Of a stretch of DNA of 64,000 nt, positions 32,127 through 44,276 are shown piece after piece; within the stretch, counting starts at the first letter, position 1; each line of letters begins with the position of its first letter. The notes beneath the pieces were generated by a model. The model was not told the origin of the DNA, ran no database searches, and saw nothing but the letters and a program-made list of their open reading frames with translations. The DNA is taken from the NCBI GenBank assembly GCA_013339895.1, contig JABACO010000005.1:372001-436000 (forward strand). The letters are read 5' to 3'. Origin of the DNA: Ephydatia muelleri (Eukaryota; Porifera; Demospongiae; Spongillida; Spongillidae). The position numbers and the translations under genes are program-made.

Positions 32127-34102
32127 CAGAGATAATATATAGAGGGATTGGAAACGGATCACGTGCGCCATTCAGTTGCGCGGCTCATGCGAGGTAGTGA
32201 TAGTCACACCTCTAAACTTGTGAAAAGGGGCGGAAATCTGCAGAGGTATCGGGAGGATTTTACTTACAAGTATCTGAAGGTAAGTCCATTAATTCAAAGG
32301 TCCTTATCAAAAAATTAGTTGATGTATGTAGATGTCATTTGCATTAGTCAACTTTTTTTATTTGTTGGGTGGGTGTCAAAAGAATGTGATTAAGCATAAA
32401 AAATGGCCGATTTTTTTTCCCCACGCAACTGGTTTTGAACTACGCTGACTATATACTTGCTACGGTGCTTAAAATGCTTCTTTCGGGAGATATTGTGTAA
32501 TGTTCTAGACACAAAATTCATAGGTTGATTGGTTATAGAGATACGTGCGCCTTGACCGCCTAATTTGCCCACGGGATATTGACAATACTCCGCGATGTAA
32601 CTGTACTCTGTTTAAAGATCTATAAACGTGGAAGGTTGTAGAGTGTAATGGTTGCAACTGCAAGGCTCTAAAGCGCGCTATTATGGCAGTATACCGGTAG
32701 TAAGTTGTAACAATAAATAGCGCTTCCCAAAAAGTGCAGCTGTGTATAGCCATAGTCGTAATAGCCGATTCTATTAAAAAACATCCATTATGATGACACA
32801 TGCTTTCGTAGCTGTTTTATTACTTTCATCCCTTCATACTACATGTATGCGTTTTTTTTTTTAGGATGGGTAGAAGGAAAATCAGAATTGGACGACGGCG
32901 AAGTACACAGACCAAAAAAAAAGAGAAAACCCTTAAGTCTCATGGTTTCCATCCCATGTTGCAACCTGGCTGTGCAAGTATCAACTGGTCTTAGTTTGGT
33001 ACAATGTTCTCCCCAACCAATGAGCTCCCAACTTCACTGTGACAGTGACACAGTCTCTGACCTAACAGTGTCACTTCCTGTGTCGTCCTTAAAGGGTTCA
33101 GTAGCATCAGTTACCTTACTTGCTCATCGGTTGTCCATGATTTCTCTACCACCGCAGTGGGTTGTAGCCTGTGATGCCCCATTGACATTGAGCAAAGTCA
33201 GTGTCATAGATGATGGCCATCCATCTGTCCCTGTAGACCTATCTGTTTCCTTCAAGGACGGGTTACTATGATTGGTTCAAATACATGTACATTGTATCCC
33301 AGGTTTGTTTCACATTTGCCACAGTACATCCATAGCGTTGAAGATGTTTTAGCTGTGATACATTTGTTTGAATCGGTTAAAATGTGTGTGGGTAATCCTG
33401 ATACTTGTTTGGTGGAAGCATGGAAGAAAAATTGCACTTCTCTACACAATGGCTGTGGTATGTTAAAAATAACTTTAAGTGATTGTTTTCACTATTCTGT
33501 AGTTAAAAATAGGTAGAGCAATTGGGTACTTGGATACTCATGTGCCTGGCAGATGGAGTGTTCGGCACAAGAAGTGTCAATTTTTCAATGAGTCAAGAGC
33601 ATCAGGAGAATGGATCTCAGCTATAGACCATGGAGGCTTTTGTCATATTAACAATGTTACTTTCGACCTCTTCCTTTCTATGGAACTAACATACATAATT
33701 TCCGGATATGAGATTGATGGTTTGAAGGCTAAGCTGATGGACAATGATGATATTCTGTTTTACTGGTCAATGTTGACAGCATCATGGGAAGAAGGTGTGG
33801 CTGACAAGATACTTACCATGATTGTTGACTTGGGGATCACAATCAGAGGGTTTTCGCTGGCGAGTGCGTGGGTTGAAGAATTCAAAGCTCACAACAAAAA
33901 GACTTTTCAGAAGTCTAAGGGCCTCAGAAAGCAACTGTCATAATCATGTTATGTTTTGTTGTGTAGTTTAAGTATCTCCTCTATTCATGTATCTTCTCTA
34001 TCTGGCTAAGCTACTGCCATATGTATGGCTTCGTGCTTAGGATCGGCCGCGTTAATTAGTGTTGATTGGTCCTGTTTCCAATCCCTCTATATATTATCTC
34101 TG
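32127..34102 (+). mobile_element. DNA transposon of unassigned superfamily with 7-bp duplication
   Basis: The inverted ends start CAGAGATAATATATAGAGGG and pair for about 29 bp. The duplication GTAGCAC lies at 32120-32126 and 34103-34109. Length 1976 bp. A 7-bp duplication is seen in P elements and is near the 8 bp of hAT; the encoded protein does not decide between them. Confidence 0.85.
32187..33943 (+). pseudogene. Transposon-encoded protein, unknown family, broken
   Basis: A first exon (32187-32279, MRGSDSHTSKLVKRGGNLQR) ends at GTAAGT. Later pieces read PKKKRKPLSLMVSIPCCNLA (about 32864-33271), VEDVLAVIHLFESVKMCVGN (33268-33480) and RWSVRHKKCQFFNESRASGE, ending WVEEFKAHNKKTFQKSKGLR (33530-33943). 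The pieces are in different frames, with stops between. The order (basic N-terminus, VxxCxGNPD, VRHxxC, SKGLRKxL end) is what I recall from unnamed transposon ORFs in invertebrates, but I cannot name the family. The coding strand agrees with the element's extent. Confidence 0.5.
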
Positions 34103-34114
34103 GTAGCACTGAAC

Positions 34115-34136
34115 CAGAGATAATATATTATCTCTG
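34115..34136. mobile_element. 22-bp terminus-only copy beside the 32127-34102 element
   Basis: A perfect palindrome made of the two 11-bp ends (CAGAGATAATA and inverse). It is flanked by ACTGAAC (34108-34114) and ACTGAAT (34137-34143), which match at six of seven positions. It looks like an independent insertion reduced to its ends, 12 bp from the full element. Confidence 0.6.
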
Positions 34137-34689
34137 ACTGAATAAATCGTGCAGCATATGACGCACTCGCATCATTCTCTAGTCGTGTAATAAAGCTTTC
34201 CTATTTGCCATCATCATCATCGTCTTATATCTGTCACGCCCACTCAGTTACGATTGCAATGATTTCGGTCGCACACAACTTTCAGCTCACACATAGTACA
34301 TGAACTCATGCTGGCTCACACTTGTGCACACACTTGCATTGTTGCGTACATGGCCTTGTACACTATCGTATGGCGTATTTTCTTATACACATCCACACAC
34401 ACTCATGTACAGCGTACTTGCACACACCAGTTATACATGTGGCAAACAATACACCTGTCTGATGATGGTACAAATACTCACACTCACAAACATTGTCACA
34501 TGCACATGCATTGTATTCAATTTAACTGCACTTGTGCATGTTTGTACAGACCACTGATTCTATGTCAATTTGTGTACCAAGCTTTCTGTACATGTATCGT
34601 GTCTCCAAGGATTGAATCGTTGTACATACATTGTGTCCCCATCTGGTCCTCTAAATGTACACATATATTGCATACTTGCATAACACACA
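34137..34689. other. Non-coding, partly repeated at 44290-44480
   Basis: GTGTAATAAAGCTTTCCTAT and CAGCTCACACATAGTACATG have close matches near 44317 and 44456, so this is another dispersed repeat leading into a CA-rich tract. Confidence 0.5.
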
Positions 34690-35310
34690 CACCACTGTAT
34701 AAATGTGGCAATACACATGCAAAACCACTCACACAGGCACACACACAACATACAGACACACATGACATACACACACAAACACACACACATACAGACACGG
34801 AACACACACACACAGACACACAAACAGACACAGGCACGCACAGACACACAAAAGCACACACACAGACAGACACATACACAGACCCAGACACACATGAAAT
34901 ACACAGACACACACACACACGACATACACACAGACATGCACAGACACACACATGGACACAGACTCACACAAATGAAATACACATAGACACGCACATGCAC
35001 AGACACACACACAGACACACGACACACATGGACCCACACAAGCACACAGACACACATGAAATACACAGACACACATGCACAGACACGTGTACAGACATGC
35101 AGACACACACACGTACACACATGACAGACACAGACACACACAAAGACACACACACGAAATACACAGACACACAACACACAGACATACTTATACAAACAAA
35201 ATACATATAAACACACACACGAAACACACATAGATACACACATGCAGGACACACACACACACATGCACACACAGATACACACGACATACACCCGCAACAC
35301 ACACATGTAG
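34690..35310. repeat. Imperfect CACA/GACA-rich simple repeat, ~620 bp
   Basis: Low-complexity ACACAGACAC repeats. His/Thr or Cys/Val frames on either strand are artefacts. Confidence 0.97.
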
Positions 35311-35834
35311 CTACATGTACCTATGTGTATGTACCGTCTCTAAGTGAGAGCTCTATGTCATGTACATGCATCATACCCCCAAAGAATTGGTCCTCAGTGT
35401 ACATGCATTGTACCCCCATAGGATTGGTGTCTCGTACCACTGTATGCATGTGGCAAAGAATATCACTGTATTCACCACAGCACTGAGCCCATGGCACAAT
35501 ATTAAAAAGTGTGTTTTTGAGGGGACTGATTTCGTTTGAGCAAAATGAATAATTAAATATTTTTTGTACACAAGTTTACATGCAGAGATGCATGAATCTA
35601 TTTATAATCGTAAGATTGTGTCATCGAAAAAGTTGTTATTGGCTATCATTCCTTGATGAGGAGGCAGCCGATGTCAGAGACGAGGCTGGGGGAGAGGAAG
35701 AGGACAAGGCAGGGGAACCGTACAGTACATTAACTTCTAATTTCAATTTTTAACCTCCCTCCCTTCGAAAATAAAAATGAATTTGTGACAACATATAAAG
35801 ACGCGCTACTACGACAGAGGAAAAAACTGATGAA
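35311..35834. other. Non-coding stretch
   Basis: Nothing recognised. Confidence 0.45.
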
Positions 35835-36082
35835 ACAAGTAAATAAAAACATTCTCTAACGAGAAAGTTGTTGGTATATAGGATTGACCAATGGTGGTGT
35901 AAAAAGCACGGAAACAAGAGTGACAGAAATTTGACTGGAAAATTGAAATAGGCCTATATTTAGCACACTAACGTTACATGCCTGAGTAATGGGCTAAATA
36001 TAGGCCTACTTCAATTTTCCAGTCAAATATCTGTCACTCTTGTTTCCGTGCTTTTTACACCACCATTGGTCAATCCTATCAT
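35835..36082. mobile_element. Fold-back element, copy 1
   Basis: Arms of about 100 bp (…GGTGTAAAAAGCACGGAAAC … AATTGAAATAGGCCTATATT…) are inverted around a ~35-bp loop. The right arm is truncated before the outer ACTTTCTCGTTAGAGAATG part. Same family as 57903-58227 and 59768-60064. Confidence 0.9.
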
Positions 36083-36896
36083 AGATTGAAGACCTTACGG
36101 AACGAGAAATTGGCGGTCAAAAGGATTGCGCGGTATTCGGTCATTGCGTAATTCAATGTCCATAGAAAATGTATGGACGCATTCAGAAAACTGCAGCTAA
36201 CTGCAGAAAAAAAAACAAATATTGACTAGCTGCTCTCGGATTTGCAATGTGGGGACTAGTTGACATATTTTGTGTAGTTTTTCGGAACTTAAGTACCTAT
36301 ATCCGCACTTCCACATTAATTATGCAAGGTTTCCAATGTCCATTCATTTTTTCTCATTTCCTTATTCAGTCATCAATAGTTTCCAAACCAAATTATATTT
36401 TCCTTACCTGCTCACGGATTACATGAGAGTAATCAATGAACTTATTTATCATTATTTTTTCAGAGCTTAGGGCATTCAAATCGCACTTCCCTTGAATGGT
36501 TAGTGAGATACACCCCACATTCAATGTGCTTACCACGATCATCACGTGCCACTCTATCGTCAGTCAGCCGTGCCCAGACCTGGTTGTTTTTTTTATGTTG
36601 TTATTAATGACCAATATGTACTGACTTAGCATGACCCCTGGTAAGAGTGGGCACTAATTGGGATTATATGTTGCAAAGACGGAGGTGGCGATTACACAGA
36701 GGAGTTTGCCACTTATAGAACACAGGAGTGCCTGGGCATGACAACCAACCAGTCTTCTTACGGAAGCATCTTGCAAGTCTCAGAGTCCTAGGTTAGCATG
36801 AATGTGACACGTACATGATTACAGTAGCTACGTCCGTAATAGGCTAAAATGGTTGTGTAACTGTACTATAACGGATCGTTAGTACATATAAGCATG
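36083..36896. other. Non-coding stretch
   Basis: Nothing recognised. Confidence 0.45.
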
Positions 36897-37536
36897 CAGG
36901 CCCGTAGCCAGGAAGTTAGGCCGGGGGGGAGGGGGGGGGGGGGGATTAATACTTCTGAAAGCATTTATCCGGGGGCCCAAATACGAGAGCGGTGGGGGGA
37001 GGGAAGTCCGTCAGGCCCCTCGCGTTTAGCGGACCAAATACGAAAAGAGAGACACCTTCGGGCCTAATGCATTTTTATAAGTACCGTAACTAGAAGAGGC
37101 GGAAGTCAAGCATCGAACCGGGAAGGGGGGGGGGGGGGGGGGGGGGGGGGGGAATCCCCCCTGGCTGTGGGCCTGATAATAGCTTACACATATAGATCTC
37201 TAAACTATCTACATGTATGGTAACGTCTGGTACAAACGGTGGAAGCATCAAATGTACAATAGCAGTCATACACTGGCAGTACACACTTTATTGACCTTTC
37301 CCATTGAAAAGTAATGCCTTATTAAAGATTCCACACACTTTTAACTTTGCAACAGTTAGTCCGACTTTAAGTTGAGGTGGGGGGGGGAGGTAAGTCCGTC
37401 AGGTCCCCCTCGCGTTTAGCGGGTCAAATACGAAAAGCGAGACACCTTCGGGCCTAATGCATTTTAATAAGTTCCATAACTAGAAGGGGGTGGGGGGATC
37501 CTCCCCCCCCCCCCCCCCCCCCTGGCTATGGGCCTG
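36897..37536. mobile_element. G/C-tract MITE with CAGGCCCGTAGCCAGG ends, partly duplicated
   Basis: The left end is at 36897. Two inverse right ends (CCTGGCTGTGGGCCTG to 37175; CCTGGCTATGGGCCTG to 37536) lie one duplication unit apart. Contains G28 (37125-37152) and C20 (37503-37522). No ORF. hAT-like by its CAGG ends (inference). Confidence 0.6.
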
Positions 37537-37757
37537 ATAAGAGCTTACACATAGTGAGGTAACGTCATAGATCTCTAAACTATCTGCATGTATGGTAAAG
37601 TCTGGTACAAACGGTGGAAGCATCAAATGTACAATAGCAGTCATACACTGGCAGTACGCACTTTATTGAGCTATCCCATTGAAAAGTAGTGCCTTATTAA
37701 AGATTCCACACTTTTAACTTTGCAACAGTTAGTCCGACTTTAAGTTGAGGTGCATAA
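36985..37757. repeat. Tandem duplication, two units of ~380 bp
   Basis: AAGTCCGTCAGG...TTCGGGCCTAATGCATTTT...CTGGTACAAACGGTGGAAGC...GTTAGTCCGACTTTAAGTTG occurs twice, about 376-388 bp apart, with scattered differences. It includes the right end of the MITE and flanking unique sequence. Confidence 0.9.
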
Positions 37758-37837
37758 GATTTGTGTCAACTATAGCATTTGAAAACTACCATGTTTTCTC
37801 TGCCCCATATGTGTATGTACATGCATGTACATGTATA

Positions 37838-38386
37838 TGGGACAGTTTCCACGAAACGGCCCATCGCATATAATACATGACTGTATAAAATGTTATAAAA
37901 ATTCTTTGTGTTTGAATCATTATAACTTCCGAATGATTAACGCTATCGACTTCCTATTTTCAACACTTCATACATTTTGGGGGCCTTGCACTTGACTGTG
38001 CAAGTATCGCAACGTCCAATACCCCACCGGGTTCAAATCTACCATAACTTTCAGTAGGAGTAATCAAATCGCTTCAAATTCGGTTTGTAAATAGAGAGGT
38101 GCACATTTTCCCGCTTGATATGGCGGGACACAGTTTGCCGCGATAGGTACAGGAACCTCTGTACCCACAAACCGAATTTTAAAAGTAATTTGATTATAGG
38201 AGAACCGAAAGGTATTTGGCGGGTTTGAACCTAGTGGGGTATCATACATTACAATACATTTCACCATACAGAAATGGTGTAGTATGAAGTGTTGAGAATA
38301 AGAAGTCAATAGCCTTAACCGTTTGGAAGTTATTGCAATTCAAACGCAAGGAAATTTTGAGAGGTAATTTTGTGGAAACTGTCCCA
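37838..38386. mobile_element. Long fold-back MITE, TGGGACAGTTTCCAC ends
   Basis: The ends TGGGACAGTTTCCAC and GTGGAAACTGTCCCA are inverted. Diverged arms of about 230 bp follow (TTGAACCxxxTGGGGTAT; AAATCGGTTTG-like). TA flanks both ends. No ORF. Confidence 0.75.
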
Positions 38387-39107
38387 TACATGTGTTTTAT
38401 GTACATGTATATATGTGAAAATTCTATGTTCTTGACCTTCATGTCTTCTCAGCCTTGTAGAGACTCACTGATGGAAGAACCATGTTGGTGATTCAGTGTC
38501 AGCTCTCTTGAACTATTCGGCATGCTCCCGCCTGAAAGAGTGCTGCAAGATGTAAAATAGGTCGCAGTCAAGTTGAACTTTGATTTAGGAGTATTGGAGT
38601 TAATGATACATTAGTGTGTGCTTAATTGTAGTCATTTCAGTACTTCACCACAGGCCTATTGCTTTCTGGCCACTTAATTATATGTAAGCTTTTGTTTTAA
38701 GTAATGAATTGCTTCTGAAGGTGATAAAAAGATCTTGTTATGACTGATGTTTGTTTTATGGACACAAATATAAGGCATAGTCTCCCCGTCTGAAGTAATA
38801 TCTGTGGATGCTATCACAGTCCACCAAAGGTACTGTCAAAGAAACTAGAGGACCCAGTTCTCATTGTTGTTGAAAGCATCATCACCTGCTGACAAGGCTT
38901 GGCTGCTCTCTGTGTCAGCACCTCATGCTGCATCCTGGCTACTGGTCACACCTACTAGTCTTGACCTGAACTTTGAACCCAATGAACTGTAATTCTCCAT
39001 CCAATGGTGGCTAGGGATGGACACGGCTAGAGGCTCCTCATGTTCTTTGTGCCCTGGCGCTACTACCTGTAAACAGGGTGGTGATGTTGTCCAGTGCATG
39101 GGCGTAG
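38387..39107. other. Non-coding stretch
   Basis: Nothing recognised. Confidence 0.45.
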
Positions 39108-39379
39108 GAACCGGGGGGGCCAGGGGGGCCTTGGCCCCCCCAATCATGTAAAAGGGGGGGCCGATATGCTTTACGGCCCCCCCAATAATTTATTCTATAC
39201 ATTTTAATTTTATCTCCGCACTGTTTCCATCGAACCGTAATGTTCAATGATTATGTAACTGCCCCCCCCCCCCCCCCCGTCGTAAGCGGACTGCACCCCC
39301 CCCCCCCCCCCCCCCCCCCCCGTTAATAATTTTACAAAGTCGGCCCCCCCCAATCTTAAATACGTTCCTACGCCTCTGC
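39108..39379. mobile_element. MITE with GGCGTAGGAAC ends and C tracts
   Basis: GGCGTAGGAACCGGGGG at the left and GTTCCTACGCC at the right are inverted. CAGTGC flanks both sides. C17 (39262-39278) and C26 (39296-39321) are internal. The ends resemble those near 16555 beside the hAT relic, suggesting a deletion derivative of that family. Confidence 0.65.
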
Positions 39380-39685
39380 AGTGCCCAGCCATTGAATCAC
39401 ATATATGTAACAATGAGTAAACAAGCACATACATGTATGTTGTGGGTGCAAGGGTCAAGCATTTTAATAAAAGATGATGGTGCAGGGACTGATACAGAAA
39501 ACAAAGATAGAGGCAGCAAAAACTGTTAGTCATTTTGCAACCACCCCCATGATGGGTGTGGCCTTAGGAAGAATGGTATCAAGTTTTTGAGGGGTGACTC
39601 TTTCATTGTAAGGGCATCCTGTTCAGCTGATCCTGACAAGAGAGTACATTCAATTTCAGTGATGGATCCAGGATTTCCAGTTTGT

Positions 39686-39955
39686 GGGGGGGGGGGGGGG
39701 GGGGGGGGGGAACACATGACCCATGCCCACGTCCTGCTCCAGCTGGGGTATGGGGGAGTGGCTGTAAGCTCCTCCATAGGGTCTAGGGAAGAGCACATTA
39801 CATTGTACTTCAACATCAACCCATATTTCAGCAAGTCAAAGAGTTGTATGGAAGCACTTGTCTATGTACACAGATAAAGCCCATTACATAGAGGTGTAGC
39901 TCCTCCCATGGATGTGAGACAAGATAACCACAGGCATTACCACTTACACCACACA

Positions 39956-40029
<74 letters not shown>
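39686..40029. repeat. G25 tract and (CA)n microsatellite
   Basis: 25 G residues at 39686-39710 after GGATCCAGGATTTCCAG, a MITE-end-like word also seen at 29748. A CA repeat lies at about 39950-40029. Confidence 0.9.
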
Positions 40030-40030
<1 letters not shown>

Positions 40031-40426
40031 CCTCCTTCACAAGAAATCCAATCTTCATGTACATGTATCTGCCACACTATCTGCCAATCAAGTGAAGGTC
40101 TGCTCACAAGATGCTTTGATTGTATTCATTTTAGCCAGGACAATGGTTGTGTACACCTTGGACTGCCCTTGTGGGTTTTGTGGTAGCAGTCAGGCCCCAA
40201 CCAAGGCCAACATAAGCAACAGTACCTAAGAAGTACTGAGTATACCATATCAAGGCTAATAGTACATTGCTACACTACACCCCTCCTCTCTGCTAGTGGA
40301 GCATACTGCCCCAAACATTCATGACTCCAACAAGTCAGTACAGGGAGGATAAATGGTATGTGTAATTTTGCCAGAGATGTCCCTGCTGGTATACATGTAC
40401 ATGAATACAGGAGGACAGGAGAGAGG

Positions 40427-40560
40427 GGAGTGAAGGAGGGAGGGGGAGGGAGGGGGGAGGAGGGAGGGGGAGGGAGGGAGGGGGAGGGAGGGGGGAGGGA
40501 GGGAGGGAGAAAGTGAGGGAGGGAGGGACAGGAGAGAAAGAAAGGAAGGAGGAGAGAGGG
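40427..40560. repeat. GGGA-rich purine tract
   Basis: Imperfect GGGAGG repeats. Proline-rich frames on the minus strand are artefacts. Confidence 0.95.
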
Positions 40561-42107
40561 ATAAGAGCAAAGAAAGATGGAACACAAACTAAGTGATTGA
40601 AGTGTACACTGTACACAATGTACCTGGGCAGGCTGGCTGCAGCACTGATGACGCCCATTCCAACTGGAGTGCAGTGCCTGTGGGCGTGACTGGAGGACCT
40701 GTCCAACAGATAACGTACTGAGCACAGATCATATACATGTACCATGCACACTGTTATTTGCGCATGTTGCACACAGTAGCAGAGAAGACATACATGTACA
40801 TGTACAAAGTGAAGGGGAGGAGGCCGGTGGTGTTGTAGCTGATCACAGTAAGGGGCAGGACACCCGCCAGAGCACCATTGCAATACAAACTGAAGTTGAT
40901 GAGGATGCCATTACTGTCAGTTGGCAAGTCCCAAGACACAATCATGTAGGTGGAGCCCACATTCTGCACCGGCACAGCATCAAATCCATCCGGTGCTGGG
41001 GGAAGGAGGGGAAAGAGGATGACATCACATGCACACAATGACATCACACATACTTGTACATGTATACACAGTCAGTGACACACACATACACACAATCACA
41101 CACACCGAGGGTACCATTCAGGAGGGGATAAGACACATGCTGTACGGGGTTGCAATGCCACATCTGCTCGTCGTGCTGGGAAATCCCTCAAAGTAGACTT
41201 TCATGGTCGGCAGTGATGGCTGCCATGTGCACCGTATCCACGGTGACGTAGAAGGTATTGGAGGCCTGCTCAAACAGTACCACGTACCCCTGGCCATCAC
41301 ATAGGTTACAGGAGGGGACTGCACCACACTCGCACCGACGTACAAGCTCAACATGACCGATGAGTTCTGAAGCTCACAGTGTGCCACTGACCATCGTTGA
41401 AGGTTCTGGTACTGTTGGATACAACGACAGCTGGTCCAGAGCCCACATCAAATATTAACCATGGCAACCCGCCATGAAGCTTCACCCCCAGGAAGTCAGT
41501 CACTACACTGTTGATCTGGTGGAAGAGAATGCTGCTGGGGTTGTAGGTATGGAACTGGACTGTGGCCTGGTTAATAAAACCACAAAGGAACATGTGCCTG
41601 CTGAATGTAGCCAGGCCCCTACCATCGAAGGAGGTCCCCACATCTCTGACTGGGACTTAAGGCTGGGGACTCGATGGTGCAAGGTGTAGGCAGTGATGAC
41701 ATATTCGGGTTGAAGGGGAGCATTCCATTGGAGGGACATGGAAGAGAAATTGGTATTGAGGATGAGGGGGGAGCTTGGCCCACAGGTGCTAAGGGTGTGA
41801 GAAAGATACAAAGTGGTTGTCAATGACCACTTCGGGCTTTGTTGAATATAATTGAACACATAACACATAACCCACACACACATCATGTGCACATGGCATA
41901 CATGCATGCAAATGCTGCTTGTGTCTGCTAAGTGTACAAACTGAATGATGACTGCCATTTTCTTTACGCAAGGCAAGAAGAGAAGGCCATAAAACATGTA
42001 CCTACAACACCAAATCATACACATGTACATGTACCTGCAACACAAACAACATCCACACACATACATGTAAATACACACCCCCACACACACATACACATGT
42101 GCACATG

Positions 42108-42188
42108 CACACACACACACGCATGCACACACACAACACACACACACAAACAACACACACACAACACACACACAACACACACACACAC

Positions 42189-42250
<62 letters not shown>
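42108..42250. repeat. (CA)n microsatellite in pseudogene intron
   Basis: CA repeat with a few CAACAC interruptions. Similar repeats lie at 42588-42661 and 42750-42779. Confidence 0.98.
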
Positions 42251-42253
<3 letters not shown>

Positions 42254-42582
42254 TCCACATACACAACGTATACATACCACTATCCAGTGTTGTGACATTG
42301 GCAACACCACCAGTCTGATATCCAGCTGTGGTGCATGCTGCTTCCACAAAGCTGTACTGCGTTGACGGCTGCAGGTTATGTACCACGGGACACTGGAGGT
42401 AGTGAGAAGGATGTTCCCCAGTACGGAAACAGCTTACACATTGCAGGCTGTGATGATCCCATTGGGAACTGACGGGTTAAACTACATCACATTGACAAGA
42501 AGAGGAGAGTGCCAGAAGCTGAGGGCTTGGAACCCCCAATGGTGCTGTGAAAGGGACCAAGATGTGACAACCATACACAAAT

Positions 42583-42587
<5 letters not shown>

Positions 42588-42661
<74 letters not shown>
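42588..42661. repeat. (CA)n microsatellite
   Basis: Perfect CA repeat. Confidence 0.98.
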
Positions 42662-42664
<3 letters not shown>

Positions 42665-42746
42665 CAGTGTGCATATACATGTACATGTATGTGAGTATGT
42701 GTGCGAGTGATACATGTGTGAATGTGAGTATGCATGAATACATATG

Positions 42747-42783
<37 letters not shown>

Positions 42784-43264
42784 CTCACATTGATTTTCAT
42801 TGCAATACAGGGGGTGTGGCACCTACACGTACTTACACAGCATGCGGCGTGAGCGGGCTACAAATACAAGTCGTGTTCGGGGGTGGGGTATATATAATAA
42901 TCGGAGATCAAACACTTCCAAAGGGTGGGGTTTCCCCAAGAAAGGTGCCCCCCCCTCCCCCCTATCCCACACATCATACTGGATCAGCAGGCTGTTTGGA
43001 TTGGACAGTGCAGTCACAGCGTTCAGAGCAGTAACATTGGGAGCAGCCTGGGATGTGGGCATGGCTTGTAATGTCTTCAAGCTGCTGGAGTTGCTTTGGC
43101 CACACCCACCGGATGTGCAGGCCTGTACCAGTTTGTACGCTGTAAACAGTTGTAGTCCATATACAGTGTATGGTATTGGACAGGGCAGGGATTTACCGCT
43201 CCCACCCCCTGGTTTGCCCCTAATTTGAATAACCCAGGGAGAAGGCCAACAGTATACCATCCAC

Positions 43265-43660
43265 ACTCAACAAGGCCAACAGAATAGGGAGAAGCCAACA
43301 GTATAGGGAGAAGGCCAACAGTATAGGGAGAAGCCAACAGTATATAGGGAGAAGGCCAATAGTATAGGGAGAAGGCCAACAGTATAGGGAGAAGGCCAAC
43401 AGTATAGGGAGAAGGCCAACAGTATAGGGAGAAGGCCAACTTTATAAAGACAAGGCGAACAGTATAGGGAGAAGACCAGCAGTACAGGGAGAAGGCCACC
43501 AGTCTAACAATAAAGGAATAAGACCAACAGTATAAGGAGACGGGCAATTAACGGTTCGGGAGTAAAGGGAGAAGGCTACCACTGGTTACAGTACAGGGAG
43601 ATGTGCACAATTATAGAGAGATGGCCAACTGTACTAGTATAGGGAGAAGGCCATATCTAC
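43265..43660. repeat. Minisatellite, ~20-bp unit AACAGTATAGGGAGAAGGCC
   Basis: About fifteen copies, degenerate at both ends. Confidence 0.95.
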
Positions 43661-43994
43661 TCCTTCCAAGATATGCACATAGGGCCGAACACTTGCCGAA
43701 CATACCCTACGCTACTAAATTCACATAGTACACTCACGATAACACCTGCGTCTCAGAAGATGAAAGCATGAATAGTTCGATCCCTGCATGCATCATTGTG
43801 CCTAATTGATGCGCTCCACATCTCCAGTGCAAGTGACGCACTATAGCCGATAAGTTAATTTTAATTTGCGTATCGGTTCAATTATAATTGTATTTCAAAT
43901 TGTATTGATAGTCTAGTTACGTTACAGACATTAAAGTTTGTATCGTTAGCTTAGCTAGCCGCCGACAGAATTTAAATAATTATAACTTTATTCT
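43661..43994. other. Non-coding stretch
   Basis: Nothing recognised. Confidence 0.45.
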
Positions 43995-44215
43995 AAGATG
44001 ACGCAAGGTATTACGTAATGATACTTCGTTTATGAATAAATTATGCGCGGTAGAAATTAAAATTTTGTCTTGATTGTAGTTTACGAATCGTTAATGGAAT
44101 AATCTTATAAAGCACAGATTCACAATCAGTCTGATTTATCGTAAATTATAAACGTGTTTGAAATTCAATTTGAAAAAAAAAAAGCAAGATGACCGCCTAT
44201 GTATGGGCCATTTCT
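43995..44215. repeat. Dispersed repeat, copy 2 (partner at 29255-29478)
   Basis: Same orientation as the partner. Shares TTATGAATAAATTATGCGCG and GCAAGATGACCGCCTATGTA. Confidence 0.7.
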
Positions 44216-44223
44216 CCATATGT

Positions 44224-44276
44224 TCAATCTATGATCCTATATACCAACAACTTTCTCGTTAGAGAATGTTTTTAAG
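44224..44276. mobile_element. Fragment of the fold-back family
   Basis: CCTATATACCAACAACTTTC then TCGTTAGAGAATGTTTTTA is the outer right arm of the elements at 59768-60064 and 57903-58227. It directly abuts the dispersed repeat. Confidence 0.7.

Larger units (their letters stand above)
40630..43240 (-). pseudogene. Usherin-like FN3 and laminin-G protein, decayed
   Basis: Minus-strand pieces, 5' to 3'. FN3 end and start (about 43200-42960): PYTVYGLQLFTAYKLVQACT, GGC, QAAPNVTALNAV. FN3 (about 42540-42290): FNPSVPNGIITACNV ... NLQPSTQYSFVEAACTTAGY ... GVANVTTLDS. FN3 start (about 41800-41650): MSLQWNAPLQPEYVITAYTL. Laminin-G (about 41640-41360): SFDGRGLATFSRHMFLCGFI ... FNDGQWHTVSF. FN3 (about 40995-40754): GFDAVPVQNVGSTYMIVSWD ... 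GLLPFTLY. Alternating FN3 of the xACTxxGC type with a LamG domain is typical of usherin (USH2A)-like proteins. TAG (42482-42484) stands at the usual Trp, TAA at 42434-42436 interrupts the next strand, and frames change near 41640 and 41370. Large CA repeats lie in the introns. Host role would be extracellular adhesion. Confidence 0.65.

Noticed and set aside
34308-35306. Long open frames on both strands (His/Thr-rich and Cys/Val-rich)
   Set aside because: They arise from CA/GACA simple repeats and lack splice sites or conserved features.
40270-40883. Proline/serine-rich frames on the minus strand
   Set aside because: Produced by the GGGA purine tract; the true signal there is the FN3 piece of the usherin-like pseudogene.
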